DNA of 16,830 nucleotides from Prevotella sp. UBA5387. Its GTDB lineage: Bacteria; Bacteroidota; Bacteroidia; Bacteroidales; Bacteroidaceae. The DNA is taken from the NCBI GenBank assembly GCA_002407775.1, contig DHOP01000084.1:1-16830 (forward strand). The letters are read 5' to 3'. This document shows, one piece after another, positions 1-9,242 of this stretch (position 1 is its first letter; each line of letters begins with the position of its first letter). Made by a program: the position numbers and the translations under genes. The notes under the pieces were generated by a model. That model made no database searches, was not told the DNA's origin, and worked only from the letters and a program-made list of their open reading frames with translations.

Positions 1-60
1 GCCTACCAAATGTCCATTACACCGCTTTTCTTCGAATATGTTTGTTCATAGTGTAAAAGA

Positions 61-112
61 AAGCCCGCTGGCAGAACAAAATTTTTGATTATTTCGTAGT
101 GTCAGCGGGCTT
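61..112 (-). terminator. Rho-independent terminator downstream of clpC
   Basis: A perfect 10-bp GC-rich inverted repeat, AAGCCCGCTG at 61-70 and CAGCGGGCTT at 103-112, encloses a 32-nt loop. Read on the minus strand it lies just past the clpC stop codon (135-137), and the closing arm is followed by TCTTTTAC, a usable U-rich tail. On the plus strand the arm is followed by GCTTATTT, so it may also stop transcription arriving from the left. The long loop is AT-rich and could hold a small internal pairing. Positions 1-60 beyond it show nothing I can assign. Confidence 0.8.
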
Positions 113-134
113 GCTTATTTAAAATGGAGTAACC

Positions 135-2666
135 TTATTGGAAGCTTAATATCTCTTTATCAGGTACCTTTTCAATATTAATAATGTCGCCTTGGTGCAT
201 TTTGCCAGAGAGAATTCGCTCTGAGAGACCGTCTTCTATCCATGTTTGGATAGCGCGTTTCAGCGGGCGAGCACCAAACTGCACATCGTAACCTTTAGTG
301 GCGACGAACTCCTTGGCAGCGTCTGTGAGTTGTACATGGTAGCCCAACTCTTCAATTCGCTTATATAAACCCCGGAGTTCGATATCGATGATCTTCTTTA
401 TTGCACTAAGATCCAGCTGATCAAAAGTGATAATTTCATCCAAACGATTGAGGAATTCCGGCGAGAATTGCTTGCTGAGGCTCTTTTGAATCACTGAGCG
501 AGCATATTCTTTGTCGTTGTCATTCATGTTTGCGACATTGGAAATACCGCCTGCATTGAAGCCAACACCACGACTAAACTCCTTAAGTTGGCGTGTACCA
601 GAATTGGAAGTCATGATGATTACTGTATTCCGGAAGTCCACTGTGCGTCCCAAACCATCAGTAAGACGGCCCTCATCCAAGGCTTGAAGCAACAAGTTGA
701 ATACGTTGCCATGTGCCTTTTCTATCTCATCAAGGAGAACGATGGAGTAGGGATGTCGTCTCACTTGTTCGGTGAGCTGACCGCCTTCTTCATAACCCAC
801 ATATCCCGGGGGAGCTCCGATGAGACGTGACACATTGAAAGCCTCTGTGTATTCACTCATATCAACACGGATAAGCGCATCTTGCGAACCGAACATTACC
901 TCTGCCAACTTCTTTGTAAGGTAAGTTTTACCCACGCCTGTTGGCCCAAGGAACATGAAAGCACCAATTGGATGGTTGGGATCTTTCAGACCGACGCGAT
1001 TACGCTGTATGGCTTTTACGAGCTTATTGATGGCGGGTTCCTGTCCAATGACTTTCTCCTTAAGCACGTTACCCATGTTCCTTAAGCGTTCACCCTCGGC
1101 CTCAGCCATTCGTTGCACGGGTACGCCCGTCATCATTGACACAACGTCTGCCACATCCTTATCTGCCACCTCTTGACGTGACTCGCTTTCCCCCTGTTGC
1201 CAATGCAGTTGCATGGTCTCCAATTGCTGCTCTAATTCTGTCTGCTTATCGCGGAATCCTGCTGCCAATTCGAAGTTTTGGTTGCCCACAGCTTGCTGCT
1301 TTTTGGTTTTCACCTCTTCGAGTTGCTTCTCTGTGTCGGTTATTTCCTGTGGCACTTCTGCATGCTGTAGATGCACTCGAGAACCTACTTCATCTAGCGC
1401 ATCAATGGCCTTATCAGGGAAAGCGCGGTCTGTGATGTAACGGTCAGTGAGCTTTACACATGCCTTGATGGCATCTTCTGTATATGAGACGTGGTGATGG
1501 TCCTCGTATCTACTTTTTATATTCTCTAATATCTGTAGCGTCTCATCAGCCGTTGTCGGTTCAACGAGTACTTTTTGGAAACGACGTTCCAATGCGCCAT
1601 CTTTCTCGATCGAGTTGCGATACTCGTCAAGAGTGGTTGCTCCAATGCATTGTATTGTGCCGCGGGCTAAAGCAGGCTTCATGATGTTGGCAGCATCCAT
1701 ACTACCAGGAGTACTGCCGGCGCCAATGAGTGTATGAATCTCGTCAATGAAGACAATGATGTCTGGGTTTTGCTCGAGTTCCTTCAGAAGGGCACGTATA
1801 CGTTCTTCAAACTGTCCACGATACTTAGTGCCAGCAACGATAGCCGTCATGTCCAGATTTACCACGCGCCGATTGAACAACACAGGAGATGTCATGCGCT
1901 TCGTGATAAGTTGTGCCAACCCTTCTACTATGGCACTCTTACCCACACCTGGCTCACCTATTAGGATAGGGTTGTTCTTCTTACGACGACAGAGAATTTC
2001 TGTCACGCGTTGCATTTCTTTCTCACGACCAACAACTGGGTCGAGTTTTCCCTCGGCAGCTGCGCGTGTTAAGTCTGTAGAGAAGTTGTCAAGCATAGGT
2101 GTTTTCCCACCACCTTGATGCTTGGCAGTAGCTGTTGCACCATGTTGAGCTTCTCCTTGTTTGTTACGGAAAAGATTGTCCTCGCTTTCCTCTTCTTCAT
2201 CATCGGGCAGCCCAAGTCCGTCTGTCATAGGCTTCTTTTGCAACAATTTCACAGCTTTCTCATAATCGAGACTGTAGAATTCCAGAACTTCCTTGGCACC
2301 ATTGTTCACTTGATCGTGGAGTATTGCAAGCAAAAGGTGCTGTACATCCACCATCTGTGTGTGTTGTATGCGTGCTTCTAGAACAGCTAACTTCAAGATG
2401 TTACTTGCCTTATCATTGAGTACGAGTTCATTAGTCTGTATGGGTGTGTTCAGCACATCTTGCTTAACGCGCTGCTCAAGCTCGTCCTTGATGTTCTGAA
2501 TATTGAGATCCAAACGATTGAAGAGGTCGATTACAGGACCATTCTTCTCCCGTAGCATGCCGAGCAAGAGGTGTTCAGGTCCAACAAAGCTGCTGGCCAA
2601 TCGCGTCGCCTCTTCCCTGCTAAATGCAAGAATCTTCGATACTTTTGGTGAAAATTGGCTGGTCAT
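135..2666 (-). CDS. clpC: ATP-dependent Clp protease ATPase subunit ClpC
   Basis: A HSP100 AAA+ unfoldase of 843 aa that would thread substrates into the ClpP peptidase in the cytoplasm. Visible in order: a Clp N-terminal double repeat (about residues 1-145); an acidic, Gly/Gln-rich linker (about 150-190); AAA-1 with Walker A GEPGVGKS (237-244) and Walker B with D308/E309; a short middle domain with a UVR-like coiled coil (about 440-490), which marks ClpC rather than ClpB; AAA-2 with Walker A GPTGVGKT (574-581), Walker B with D646/E647 and the sensor-2 GAR (798-800). The VGF tripeptide at 701-703 corresponds to the ClpP-docking loop, so it is expected to work with ClpP and not as a free disaggregase. 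The start is an ATG. It lies 92 bp downstream of the addB-like gene on the same strand, but that gap contains its own promoter-like site, and a strong terminator follows. Length is normal for the family. No ClpP or adaptor gene is in the window. Confidence 0.95.
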   Translation of the reverse strand: MTSQFSPKVSKILAFSREEATRLASSFVGPEHLLLGMLREKNGPVIDLFNRLDLNIQNIKDELEQRVKQDVLNTPIQTNELVLNDKASNILKLAVLEARIQHTQMVDVQHLLLAILHDQVNNGAKEVLEFYSLDYEKAVKLLQKKPMTDGLGLPDDEEEESEDNLFRNKQGEAQHGATATAKHQGGGKTPMLDNFSTDLTRAAAEGKLDPVVGREKEMQRVTEILCRRKKNNPILIGEPGVGKSAIVEGLAQLITKRMTSPVLFNRRVVNLDMTAIVAGTKYRGQFEERIRALLKELEQNPDIIVFIDEIHTLIGAGSTPGSMDAANIMKPALARGTIQCIGATTLDEYRNSIEKDGALERRFQKVLVEPTTADETLQILENIKSRYEDHHHVSYTEDAIKACVKLTDRYITDRAFPDKAIDALDEVGSRVHLQHAEVPQEITDTEKQLEEVKTKKQQAVGNQNFELAAGFRDKQTELEQQLETMQLHWQQGESESRQEVADKDVADVVSMMTGVPVQRMAEAEGERLRNMGNVLKEKVIGQEPAINKLVKAIQRNRVGLKDPNHPIGAFMFLGPTGVGKTYLTKKLAEVMFGSQDALIRVDMSEYTEAFNVSRLIGAPPGYVGYEEGGQLTEQVRRHPYSIVLLDEIEKAHGNVFNLLLQALDEGRLTDGLGRTVDFRNTVIIMTSNSGTRQLKEFSRGVGFNAGGISNVANMNDNDKEYARSVIQKSLSKQFSPEFLNRLDEIITFDQLDLSAIKKIIDIELRGLYKRIEELGYHVQLTDAAKEFVATKGYDVQFGARPLKRAIQTWIEDGLSERILSGKMHQGDIINIEKVPDKEILSFQ

Positions 2667-2724
2667 AATATATCCTTTTACCTTTCTTTCTAAATGTCTA
2701 TTATACTATTTACAAATTATAATT

Positions 2725-2741
2725 AGCAACTATTGTGCCAA
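2725..2741 (-). promoter_or_regulatory. Sigma-54-type -24/-12 promoter candidate for clpC
   Basis: On the minus strand the gap before clpC reads TTGGCAC, AATAG, TTGCT (from 2741 down to 2725). This matches the sigma-54 consensus TGGCAC-N5-TTGCW at all conserved positions, and the invariant GG and GC doublets are separated by exactly 10 nt. A start near 2714 would give a leader of about 48 nt before the clpC ATG. A housekeeping reading overlaps it: TTTG at 2742-2739 is followed 17 nt later by TATAATTTG (2721-2713), which differs from TAnnTTTG by one extra base. The match is seen in the sequence; its use by RpoN is inferred. Confidence 0.5.
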
Positions 2742-2749
2742 AAACTACT

Positions 2750-2764
2750 CTTTAGGCACTAAAG
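2750..2764 (-). terminator. Weak hairpin at the end of the addB-like gene
   Basis: CTTTAG and CTAAAG (6 bp) flank a 3-nt loop and overlap the stop codon of the addB-like gene (2759-2761). On the minus strand the hairpin is followed closely by GTAGTTTTTGG. The stem is short and AT-rich, so at best it is a weak terminator or attenuator separating the repair genes from clpC. The T-run directly abuts the sigma-54-like -24 box. Confidence 0.3.
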
Positions 2765-5716
2765 ACCACATATTTGATTGTATGGGCAGTTAGTGCAACG
2801 TTTGTTATCCGTGGTTGGAGAGAATACAATCTCAGGATTATAGATTTCGCTGATGAGCGATTTCAAATGCCCCATGAACTCTTCGTACCAGTCGTCAATA
2901 TCCTCGATAGTATTGTACCCAGTTTTTTTTGTACCTAAAACCAATGTTGGATCATAGTCTGTTTTGGTCGTTGATCGGGTAAAAAGCAATGCCGGTGAAA
3001 CAGGGTAAGCATCCTTGTTTACTGTCTTCAGAGCCTCGCTACTGCGCCGTATGATACCAGCGTATAGGAATGCTTGTAAATAATAGGATGAATGTTTGGT
3101 GTCAACATTATCCGGATTGAATATTTCATGGATGTCAGCGGGCATAGTTGAAAGAGGCGTTCCTGTCTTATAATCCACCACCCGTATAACTTTTTGTCCA
3201 TTCTTGGTGACTTTATCAAGACGATCAATCCATCCACCTATCTGAATAGCGTATTCTCGACCTGCCGATTGAAATGTCATGCTGTCATAGAAGCTCTTCT
3301 CTAATGCCAAGATGTCTATTGGGGCTAGTTGCTGATCTAGCCTAAGTAGTCGGTCGAGGTAAATGCGAATGACCTTTTTGTTAAGCAATTGCAGACCATT
3401 ATATTGTGGTCGGAAAGACCCGTCCTTGACATTAAAGAGCACATCAGCAAATGCATGGTCAATATGACGTTCTAATCTTACTCTGTCTTTCCGTAGAGTG
3501 GCAATACTGTCAGCTGAGATAGAGTGTGTACAATTCTGTGAAAGATCATCATAGATAAACTGTGCTGCACGATGGAAAATATTGCCAAATGCCTTGCTGT
3601 CCATCTCCTCCTCATCATCGTTGTCATCCTCTTTTAATTCGCAAATGGAGTAATAATAGAATTGTAATGGGCAACGCAGATATCGACCGATGGCAGTTGG
3701 TGATAGATGATCTATCTTATCCAACTTACCCATCACCACTTTGTCCTTTTCGATAGGGAGACGCTGTATGAGGGTAGTGCTCTGTCCAGAAAGCAATGTC
3801 AGATGCTTGATATTCTGTATGTCAGCGTTTTCAACCATATATTGGAGCATAAAGCGGCTCATCTCATGCTTACCTGTATCATCAGTGGCGTTGTTATAAG
3901 TCATTGTGACGTCTAAGGTACGCTGTAGCAAAGCATTGAAATAATAGGCATAAATGGCCACTTTGTTTTCTACAGTAGTTAGCTCATATCCTTTGCGTAA
4001 GGAGTGGGGGATAAATGAGGCATCATTCACACGCTTGGGAAGGTTACCCTCGTTGCATGAAAGTAACAGTACATGGTCGAAATCTAGGTTTCTCGTCTCC
4101 AGCACTCCCATGATTTGAATTCCCAATAATGGTTCGCCATGAAATGGGATAGTAGTGCTTTGTATAACCTGTGTGATTAGACGTTGCAATATCGCTGTGC
4201 TGACAATCTGTTTACCACTTTGTTCTTCTATGTTGCCAAGGGTCATATTTGCCTCGGGTGTTACTGGCACCATAATATCATCGAGCCTATTAATAAGAGT
4301 GTACATTCTGAAAACAGACTCATTCATCAATGGGTTATTATCCTCGCGTGCGCCTACTCCAATATGTTTTAATATGCCGCCGATCCATGAGAGCAATGGC
4401 AAGCTACCGTTTGTGGATTGTAAATCACCAAATAATTCTACCAATACTTCATCATATCCTTCCGTGAGCAACTGTATATCAGGATAATATCGTTTATGTT
4501 CATTAAGAAGTTCGAAAAGTCGTGGACAGTCATCTGAGAGGTACTTTGCGTATGGATGGCGTAAAACAGGGTTAATATATTTCAATCTAAATACCCCTTT
4601 TTTATTAGCTCTACCCTTCAATTGTAAATCTATCAGGGCATTAACAAAAGAACTAATAGGTGATGATGCAAGCGGGTAACCAGTGGTTATATTCACGTTG
4701 GTTACCTCATCGGGCAGGCAATGAATGACTGTTTCCAACAGACGCTCATCCCCCAGTACAATAGCTGTTTGGCTTCCGTTTGCTATGCGGTTGTTTTGTT
4801 TCAGCCATTCGCTTACATAGTGTGCCTGAATGTTCTCAGTTGGGGCTGAGATATAGCTGATGTTCTTAGGGAGAGACATCACGTTGTATATATCGTCATA
4901 ATTCAATGATGCCGATATGCGTGTTCGAGAAAGCTCGTTGGGAAAACGATCCAAGTAATTGGCGATGTATTTGCCTGCTTCGTTGTTGTGTAGATAATAC
5001 GCATCGAAATCCCAATAAAATTCGGCCTTACCTTCTTCTTTTAACCCTTGGAATAGGCTTTGTTCCACTTTTTGAAGGAGATTGAATCCCACAAAGATGT
5101 AATACTTGTAACGGAATTGAATATCTGGTGTTTCGACTACTTGTCGATAGAGCATTCCCTCATAAGCTAGGCTTTCACTTTGCAGCTGTTCACGAAACTT
5201 GTTATATATAATGGCAAGGTATTTCCAAATATCATTGAATCGCTGCTGCATAGCGGTTTGGTCCATTACTTTGCCGAAAAATTGCTCCAAACTGGTGCGT
5301 TGTAGTTCAGTTAAGAATGAAAAGTCCTTTATTTCCTGCCATGCTTCAAGGTTGATGAAAAGCTTGTTGGTATCCGCCATATTCTTATCGATGTCGTCGA
5401 AGTCGGATAAAAGCAATTGACCCCAAGAGAAAAAGTGGTCCAAAGGCTCAGATGAGCCAGTCACTTCGCAAAATAAATTATAGAGCTTGAAGACGAGCAG
5501 AAACTGGTCTGGAACCGTCAATTTTGTGTGCTGACGGAACAAGTCGCTAATGGTTACATAGGCGGGACTCCAAAGTGGTTTTCCCGCTGCCTCATAGAGT
5601 GCCTGGTTAAGGAATAGAGAGGCGCGTTTGTTTGGGAACACAATGGCCACATCGTTTAGTCCATCCTTATGTTTGGTCAGTATGTCCTGGGCCACGACTT
5701 GCAAAAAAGACTTCAT
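2759..5716 (-). CDS. addB: AddB-like PD-(D/E)XK nuclease / inactive helicase subunit
   Basis: Likely partner of the AddA-like protein encoded just upstream, in end resection at double-strand breaks. From the ATG at 5716 the product is 985 aa; an in-frame TTG three codons upstream is less likely. The N-terminus begins directly at a helicase motif Ia-like segment (VAIVFPNKRA, 23-32), and no Walker A P-loop is seen, so it should not hydrolyse ATP itself. A UvrD-C-like stretch is at about 527-560. The C-terminal nuclease domain shows H715 (GNIFHRA), D831 (GGWIDRLD), D848 and K850 (VVDYKTG), then Q881/Y885, the RecB-type nuclease pattern. Four cysteines fit the AddB iron-sulfur staple: C682 (YLRCPLQFYYY) and C974, C977, C983 (C-x2-C-x5-C at the extreme C-terminus). 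It lies 78 bp after addA-like with no clear promoter in the gap, so an operon is likely. The family is sure; the symbol rests on architecture and linkage. Confidence 0.85.
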   Translation of the reverse strand: MKSFLQVVAQDILTKHKDGLNDVAIVFPNKRASLFLNQALYEAAGKPLWSPAYVTISDLFRQHTKLTVPDQFLLVFKLYNLFCEVTGSSEPLDHFFSWGQLLLSDFDDIDKNMADTNKLFINLEAWQEIKDFSFLTELQRTSLEQFFGKVMDQTAMQQRFNDIWKYLAIIYNKFREQLQSESLAYEGMLYRQVVETPDIQFRYKYYIFVGFNLLQKVEQSLFQGLKEEGKAEFYWDFDAYYLHNNEAGKYIANYLDRFPNELSRTRISASLNYDDIYNVMSLPKNISYISAPTENIQAHYVSEWLKQNNRIANGSQTAIVLGDERLLETVIHCLPDEVTNVNITTGYPLASSPISSFVNALIDLQLKGRANKKGVFRLKYINPVLRHPYAKYLSDDCPRLFELLNEHKRYYPDIQLLTEGYDEVLVELFGDLQSTNGSLPLLSWIGGILKHIGVGAREDNNPLMNESVFRMYTLINRLDDIMVPVTPEANMTLGNIEEQSGKQIVSTAILQRLITQVIQSTTIPFHGEPLLGIQIMGVLETRNLDFDHVLLLSCNEGNLPKRVNDASFIPHSLRKGYELTTVENKVAIYAYYFNALLQRTLDVTMTYNNATDDTGKHEMSRFMLQYMVENADIQNIKHLTLLSGQSTTLIQRLPIEKDKVVMGKLDKIDHLSPTAIGRYLRCPLQFYYYSICELKEDDNDDEEEMDSKAFGNIFHRAAQFIYDDLSQNCTHSISADSIATLRKDRVRLERHIDHAFADVLFNVKDGSFRPQYNGLQLLNKKVIRIYLDRLLRLDQQLAPIDILALEKSFYDSMTFQSAGREYAIQIGGWIDRLDKVTKNGQKVIRVVDYKTGTPLSTMPADIHEIFNPDNVDTKHSSYYLQAFLYAGIIRRSSEALKTVNKDAYPVSPALLFTRSTTKTDYDPTLVLGTKKTGYNTIEDIDDWYEEFMGHLKSLISEIYNPEIVFSPTTDNKRCTNCPYNQICGL

Positions 5717-5794
5717 ATTTACCAACTTCTTACTTCTCTTTCTGTTTGATATACAAGAAACATCTCTTAATTATTGAAACTCAACGGCTAAATC

Positions 5795-8700
5795 CTAAAC
5801 AGCTGTCACCCTGTTTGTTCTGATGTACCAAAGATATCCGGAAACATTTTGATAACCCATGTTACGCAATAAATCCATGTATCTGCGCACCTGATCATGA
5901 TGGGCTTCGTGCTCTGCTCCTGTCTTGAAATCAATGACTATTATTTGATTGTCGTCGTAGATCACGCGGTCTGGACGATGTTCCCGAACTCTCCCTTCTG
6001 ACTCATCAAAAGCTAATATAGTGCATTCGTTGAATACTTTCCAATGAGGGGAGAGCCAGTCGGCAACCTGTTTGGATTTCATTCGCTCATCAATGATGCG
6101 ACGAAGTTCTTGTCTTGTTAATGGCTTGTCATATAGAATTCCATTAAACTCCAAATCATCAATAGCTTGTGGAATATCGTTAATGTTTTGGATGGAGGCG
6201 AAAAGTGCATGTAGGATGTTACCTGTTTGGATATAGCTTCGGCGTTTCTCTTGCTGTTCAAGTTCATCGTCTGGTGTGACAAAGTCAATACTATTATTAC
6301 TCTGACAAAACTTTACTTTCGCCATATAGTTCTCGATCTTTACCTTGACGCCCTTCTCGGTCTGTTCAAAGACATTGAGTGTTTGTTTTATTGCCTTTTC
6401 CTCTGATGGGCAGAGATTGCCAAATCGGAAAGATAGACTTCCATCTTCTTCGTTTTCAAGGGTCCAATTGGGTAAAAGATCATGTAGACTCACCATTTGT
6501 GGCTCTTGGTCAGCTTCATCAGCATGCCGCATGTCAATACCATTTGACTGAAGGACTCCACTGATAAGTTGCGATGGCCACTTTGCAGAGTCTTTTTTCC
6601 CAATGATAAATAGATTTCTTCCCGCACGAGTAAAAGCAACATAAAGCAAATTCAGATTGTCTACAAGGCTCTTCAAATGTTCACTTAGGTACTCCTCGCT
6701 ATAGATAGATGATTTCAGCTTCTTTGCAGAGAGCTTTACGGGGACTATTGGAAGGTCTTTATAGGGAGCCTCTTGTGGTGACATCCAAAGGATATCACCG
6801 GTCTTCTCTATATCCCAATCGCAATATGGGATGATGACGTTGTCAAATTCTAACCCCTTGCTCTTGTGTATGGTGAGTAGGCGAATACCATCGATTTCAT
6901 CGCTGTGAATCGTCTTGCTGGAGATTGTGTTGTCCCATTCTTGTATAAACTCCTCAATACCAGTGATGTTGTTTTTCATAAACTCCGTCAACTGATCAAA
7001 GAATGCGCATACATAAGCACTCTGTCCTTCAAGACGGTTAAGCTCAAAAATTTGGTAGAGTCTTTCGGCCAAATCCATGAGCGGGATCGTCAGAAGTTGA
7101 AGTTGTAGGTCAACAATATCACTTGGAAGATCACTCCAAAGAGAATCTTTGTCCACGAAAAGACTCGTGTCATCGGGTTTGTCAGCATCCCCACAAACCT
7201 TACGATAGGCCTTGACCAAAGACGCGGTTGCCAATCGATCCTGAGGCTTTGTCAACCAGCGCATGGCCATGACGAGCGTGTTTACTGCTAAAGAAGCATC
7301 AAGTCTGAAAGCTTCATCAGACACCATGCTCACTATCTTCTCTTCTCCGTCCACAGTGATAGGATGTTGTTGAAAATACAAAGCAAGGTCCTGGATGTGC
7401 TTGTTTCGTCTTACCAGGATGGCTATTTTTTTTTGTTCAATACCCTTTGATAGCAGCAGCTCAATAGTATGTTGCACTTCTAATATCATATTCGCTTCGT
7501 ATTCCTTGCTCGATATAAGTTGAATACTCACAGACCCTGCATCATCCTCATCGTCATCCCTATGTTTTTTGGAAACCTTTTGCTTCACATCCCCGTAAGC
7601 ACTGCTAATATTTGCAGCCTCATGAAGCAATTGCGTCGAGGCACCCGTGGATTGTAGGTCAGCCAATGCAAGATTGGTAGTAAGTTGACTACCTAGTGAG
7701 AAGAAGGCGTTGTTGAAAAGTATGATGTTTCTTTTTGATCTCCAGTTAGTGTCCAGTGGCTGCAAGTGGATACGACTATCGTTTTGTGGCGAAAGGCATT
7801 GCAGCAGTCTCCAGTCTCCATTGCGCCATCGATAAATGCTTTGTTTTACGTCACCGACAATCAATGAACCATTATTGTGGGCAAGACAATCGTCTAATAG
7901 CACTTTAAAGTTACTCCATTGTACTGTACTGGTGTCTTGGAACTCATCAATCATGATATATTTTAACTGTCCGCCAATCTTTTCATAGATGAATGGTGAG
8001 TCTTGTTTATCTATGAGATCGTTTAATAGTTTCTGTGTGTTACTTAGTGGATAGTTATTGTTTATGTTGTTAATTCTTCTTACTTCCTCCTCGATTCGAC
8101 CAAGCAATCGCAACTGATTGAGGTTATCTAAAGTCAGTTCAACGGAGTTGAGGACAATGCAAGCACGCTGGCGTTCTTTCTCAGCTTTGGCAAGGAGCGG
8201 CCCAACTTGTTCAATGATTACCTCGCTTTCTGGTTTACCAAGATCCGCTTTCTTAATCATGGAAGAAGGGTCCTCAATAGCATTAGTGATGTAGCTATTG
8301 GGTATCTTTGGATCGTTATAATCTCCAGAAGCTAGTTTAGTAAAGTATCCGGGAGCATTTTGATTTCCACGACTGAAGTTTTTGTCTTCTAAATGGTTAT
8401 CGTTTATTATCTGCAGAAAGGCTTGAGCATAATTTGCCATGGTCTCGTTGGCCTCAGCTTTCATTGTGCGGAGCTTTTCGGTGTAATGCTTAAAGAAGTT
8501 TGGGTCATTCATGATGAGTCGAAGCTCATCTTGATGTGACTTGTAGAATTCCTTGAAAATCAATTTTCCGAAGTCCTTGATTTGTCCGATAACATTCCAA
8601 TTTTTCTCATCGTCCATCTTTTCTTGGACGTAGTCCATAATCCATCCAAGGATAGGGTCATTGTCTTTGTCTATGTCTTCAATGATGTTATCTACAGCTT

Positions 8701-9139
8701 GGTCTTTGGTTTCAGTGTCATTTAAGCTCACGTTAAGATTAGCAGTTAAACCCAGCTCTCGAGCAAGATTACGAAGTATGCTTTGAAAAAAACTGTCGAT
8801 TGTTTCTACACGGAAGTAGCTGTAGTGGTGCAGGATAAGATTTAGTGCTTGCAATGCTCTGTCACGGATATCCTTGTCAGCCATCTTAGGAAATGTTTCT
8901 CGCATCCTGTCCATGTAGTCTTCTGAATCAGAAAGAGCATGGCCGATACCGTATAGTTGACTCAATATTCGTATTTTCATCTCCTCGGTAGCCTTGTTAG
9001 TGAAGGTTACTGCTAGGATAAAGCGATAATTATCAGGCTCTCTGATAAGGAGTTTGATATATTCGGCTGCCAATGTGAAGGTCTTTCCACTGCCAGCACT
9101 GGCCTTGTAGACGGTAAGAGGTTTGTTTGTTTCTACCAT
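5795..9139 (-). CDS. addA: AddA-like UvrD/RecB helicase-nuclease
   Basis: A 1114-aa superfamily 1A helicase fused to a C-terminal nuclease, expected to be the motor subunit of an AddAB-type complex that unwinds and degrades broken DNA ends for RecA loading. All helicase motifs are present: I ASAGSGKT (13-20), Ia VTFTNKA (44-50), II IDEFQDTS (397-404), III GDVKQSIYRWR (429-439), IV NWRS (465-468), V HKSKGLEFDNV (758-768), VI VAFTRA (834-839). The nuclease domain has H977, D1057 (HRPDRVI), D1070 and K1072 (VIDFKTG), then Q1083 and Y1087, so both activities look intact. The ATG at 9139 is 36 nt from a good promoter, and the addB-like gene follows. It differs from ordinary UvrD/PcrA by its large insertions and nuclease tail. 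An alternative name is a RecB-like subunit, but no RecC or RecD homologue is nearby. Confidence 0.9.
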   Translation of the reverse strand: MVETNKPLTVYKASAGSGKTFTLAAEYIKLLIREPDNYRFILAVTFTNKATEEMKIRILSQLYGIGHALSDSEDYMDRMRETFPKMADKDIRDRALQALNLILHHYSYFRVETIDSFFQSILRNLARELGLTANLNVSLNDTETKDQAVDNIIEDIDKDNDPILGWIMDYVQEKMDDEKNWNVIGQIKDFGKLIFKEFYKSHQDELRLIMNDPNFFKHYTEKLRTMKAEANETMANYAQAFLQIINDNHLEDKNFSRGNQNAPGYFTKLASGDYNDPKIPNSYITNAIEDPSSMIKKADLGKPESEVIIEQVGPLLAKAEKERQRACIVLNSVELTLDNLNQLRLLGRIEEEVRRINNINNNYPLSNTQKLLNDLIDKQDSPFIYEKIGGQLKYIMIDEFQDTSTVQWSNFKVLLDDCLAHNNGSLIVGDVKQSIYRWRNGDWRLLQCLSPQNDSRIHLQPLDTNWRSKRNIILFNNAFFSLGSQLTTNLALADLQSTGASTQLLHEAANISSAYGDVKQKVSKKHRDDDEDDAGSVSIQLISSKEYEANMILEVQHTIELLLSKGIEQKKIAILVRRNKHIQDLALYFQQHPITVDGEEKIVSMVSDEAFRLDASLAVNTLVMAMRWLTKPQDRLATASLVKAYRKVCGDADKPDDTSLFVDKDSLWSDLPSDIVDLQLQLLTIPLMDLAERLYQIFELNRLEGQSAYVCAFFDQLTEFMKNNITGIEEFIQEWDNTISSKTIHSDEIDGIRLLTIHKSKGLEFDNVIIPYCDWDIEKTGDILWMSPQEAPYKDLPIVPVKLSAKKLKSSIYSEEYLSEHLKSLVDNLNLLYVAFTRAGRNLFIIGKKDSAKWPSQLISGVLQSNGIDMRHADEADQEPQMVSLHDLLPNWTLENEEDGSLSFRFGNLCPSEEKAIKQTLNVFEQTEKGVKVKIENYMAKVKFCQSNNSIDFVTPDDELEQQEKRRSYIQTGNILHALFASIQNINDIPQAIDDLEFNGILYDKPLTRQELRRIIDERMKSKQVADWLSPHWKVFNECTILAFDESEGRVREHRPDRVIYDDNQIIVIDFKTGAEHEAHHDQVRRYMDLLRNMGYQNVSGYLWYIRTNRVTAV

Positions 9140-9174
9140 GGTTGTCTAGGTTCCGTTTTAGGATCAATTCATGA

Positions 9175-9205
9175 CAAAGATACCGAATTGGAGTGAATAA
9201 CCCAA
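9175..9205 (-). promoter_or_regulatory. Bacteroidetes-type promoter for addA/addB
   Basis: On the minus strand TTG (9205-9203) is followed after 20 nt by TATCTTTG (9182-9175), a full match to the Bacteroidetes -33/-7 pattern. Transcription would start a few bases beyond, near 9170, giving a leader of about 30 nt to the addA ATG. Position, orientation and spacing all fit, but there is no expression evidence. Confidence 0.7.
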
Positions 9206-9242
9206 GGGAAAGCCATTAAATATTTAGATGCTGCCTCAGCTA

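Noticed and set aside
1..51. Open frame on the plus strand ending at a TAG (49-51), possibly the tail of a gene entering from the left.
   Set aside because: Only 16 codons are visible, the peptide has no recognisable motif, and other frames are open for similar lengths. The convergent terminator would fit such a gene but does not prove it.
1136..1440. Overlapping plus-strand ORFs of 75-99 codons opposite clpC.
   Set aside because: They are antisense shadows of a well-conserved coding sequence, with no motif, promoter or terminator of their own.
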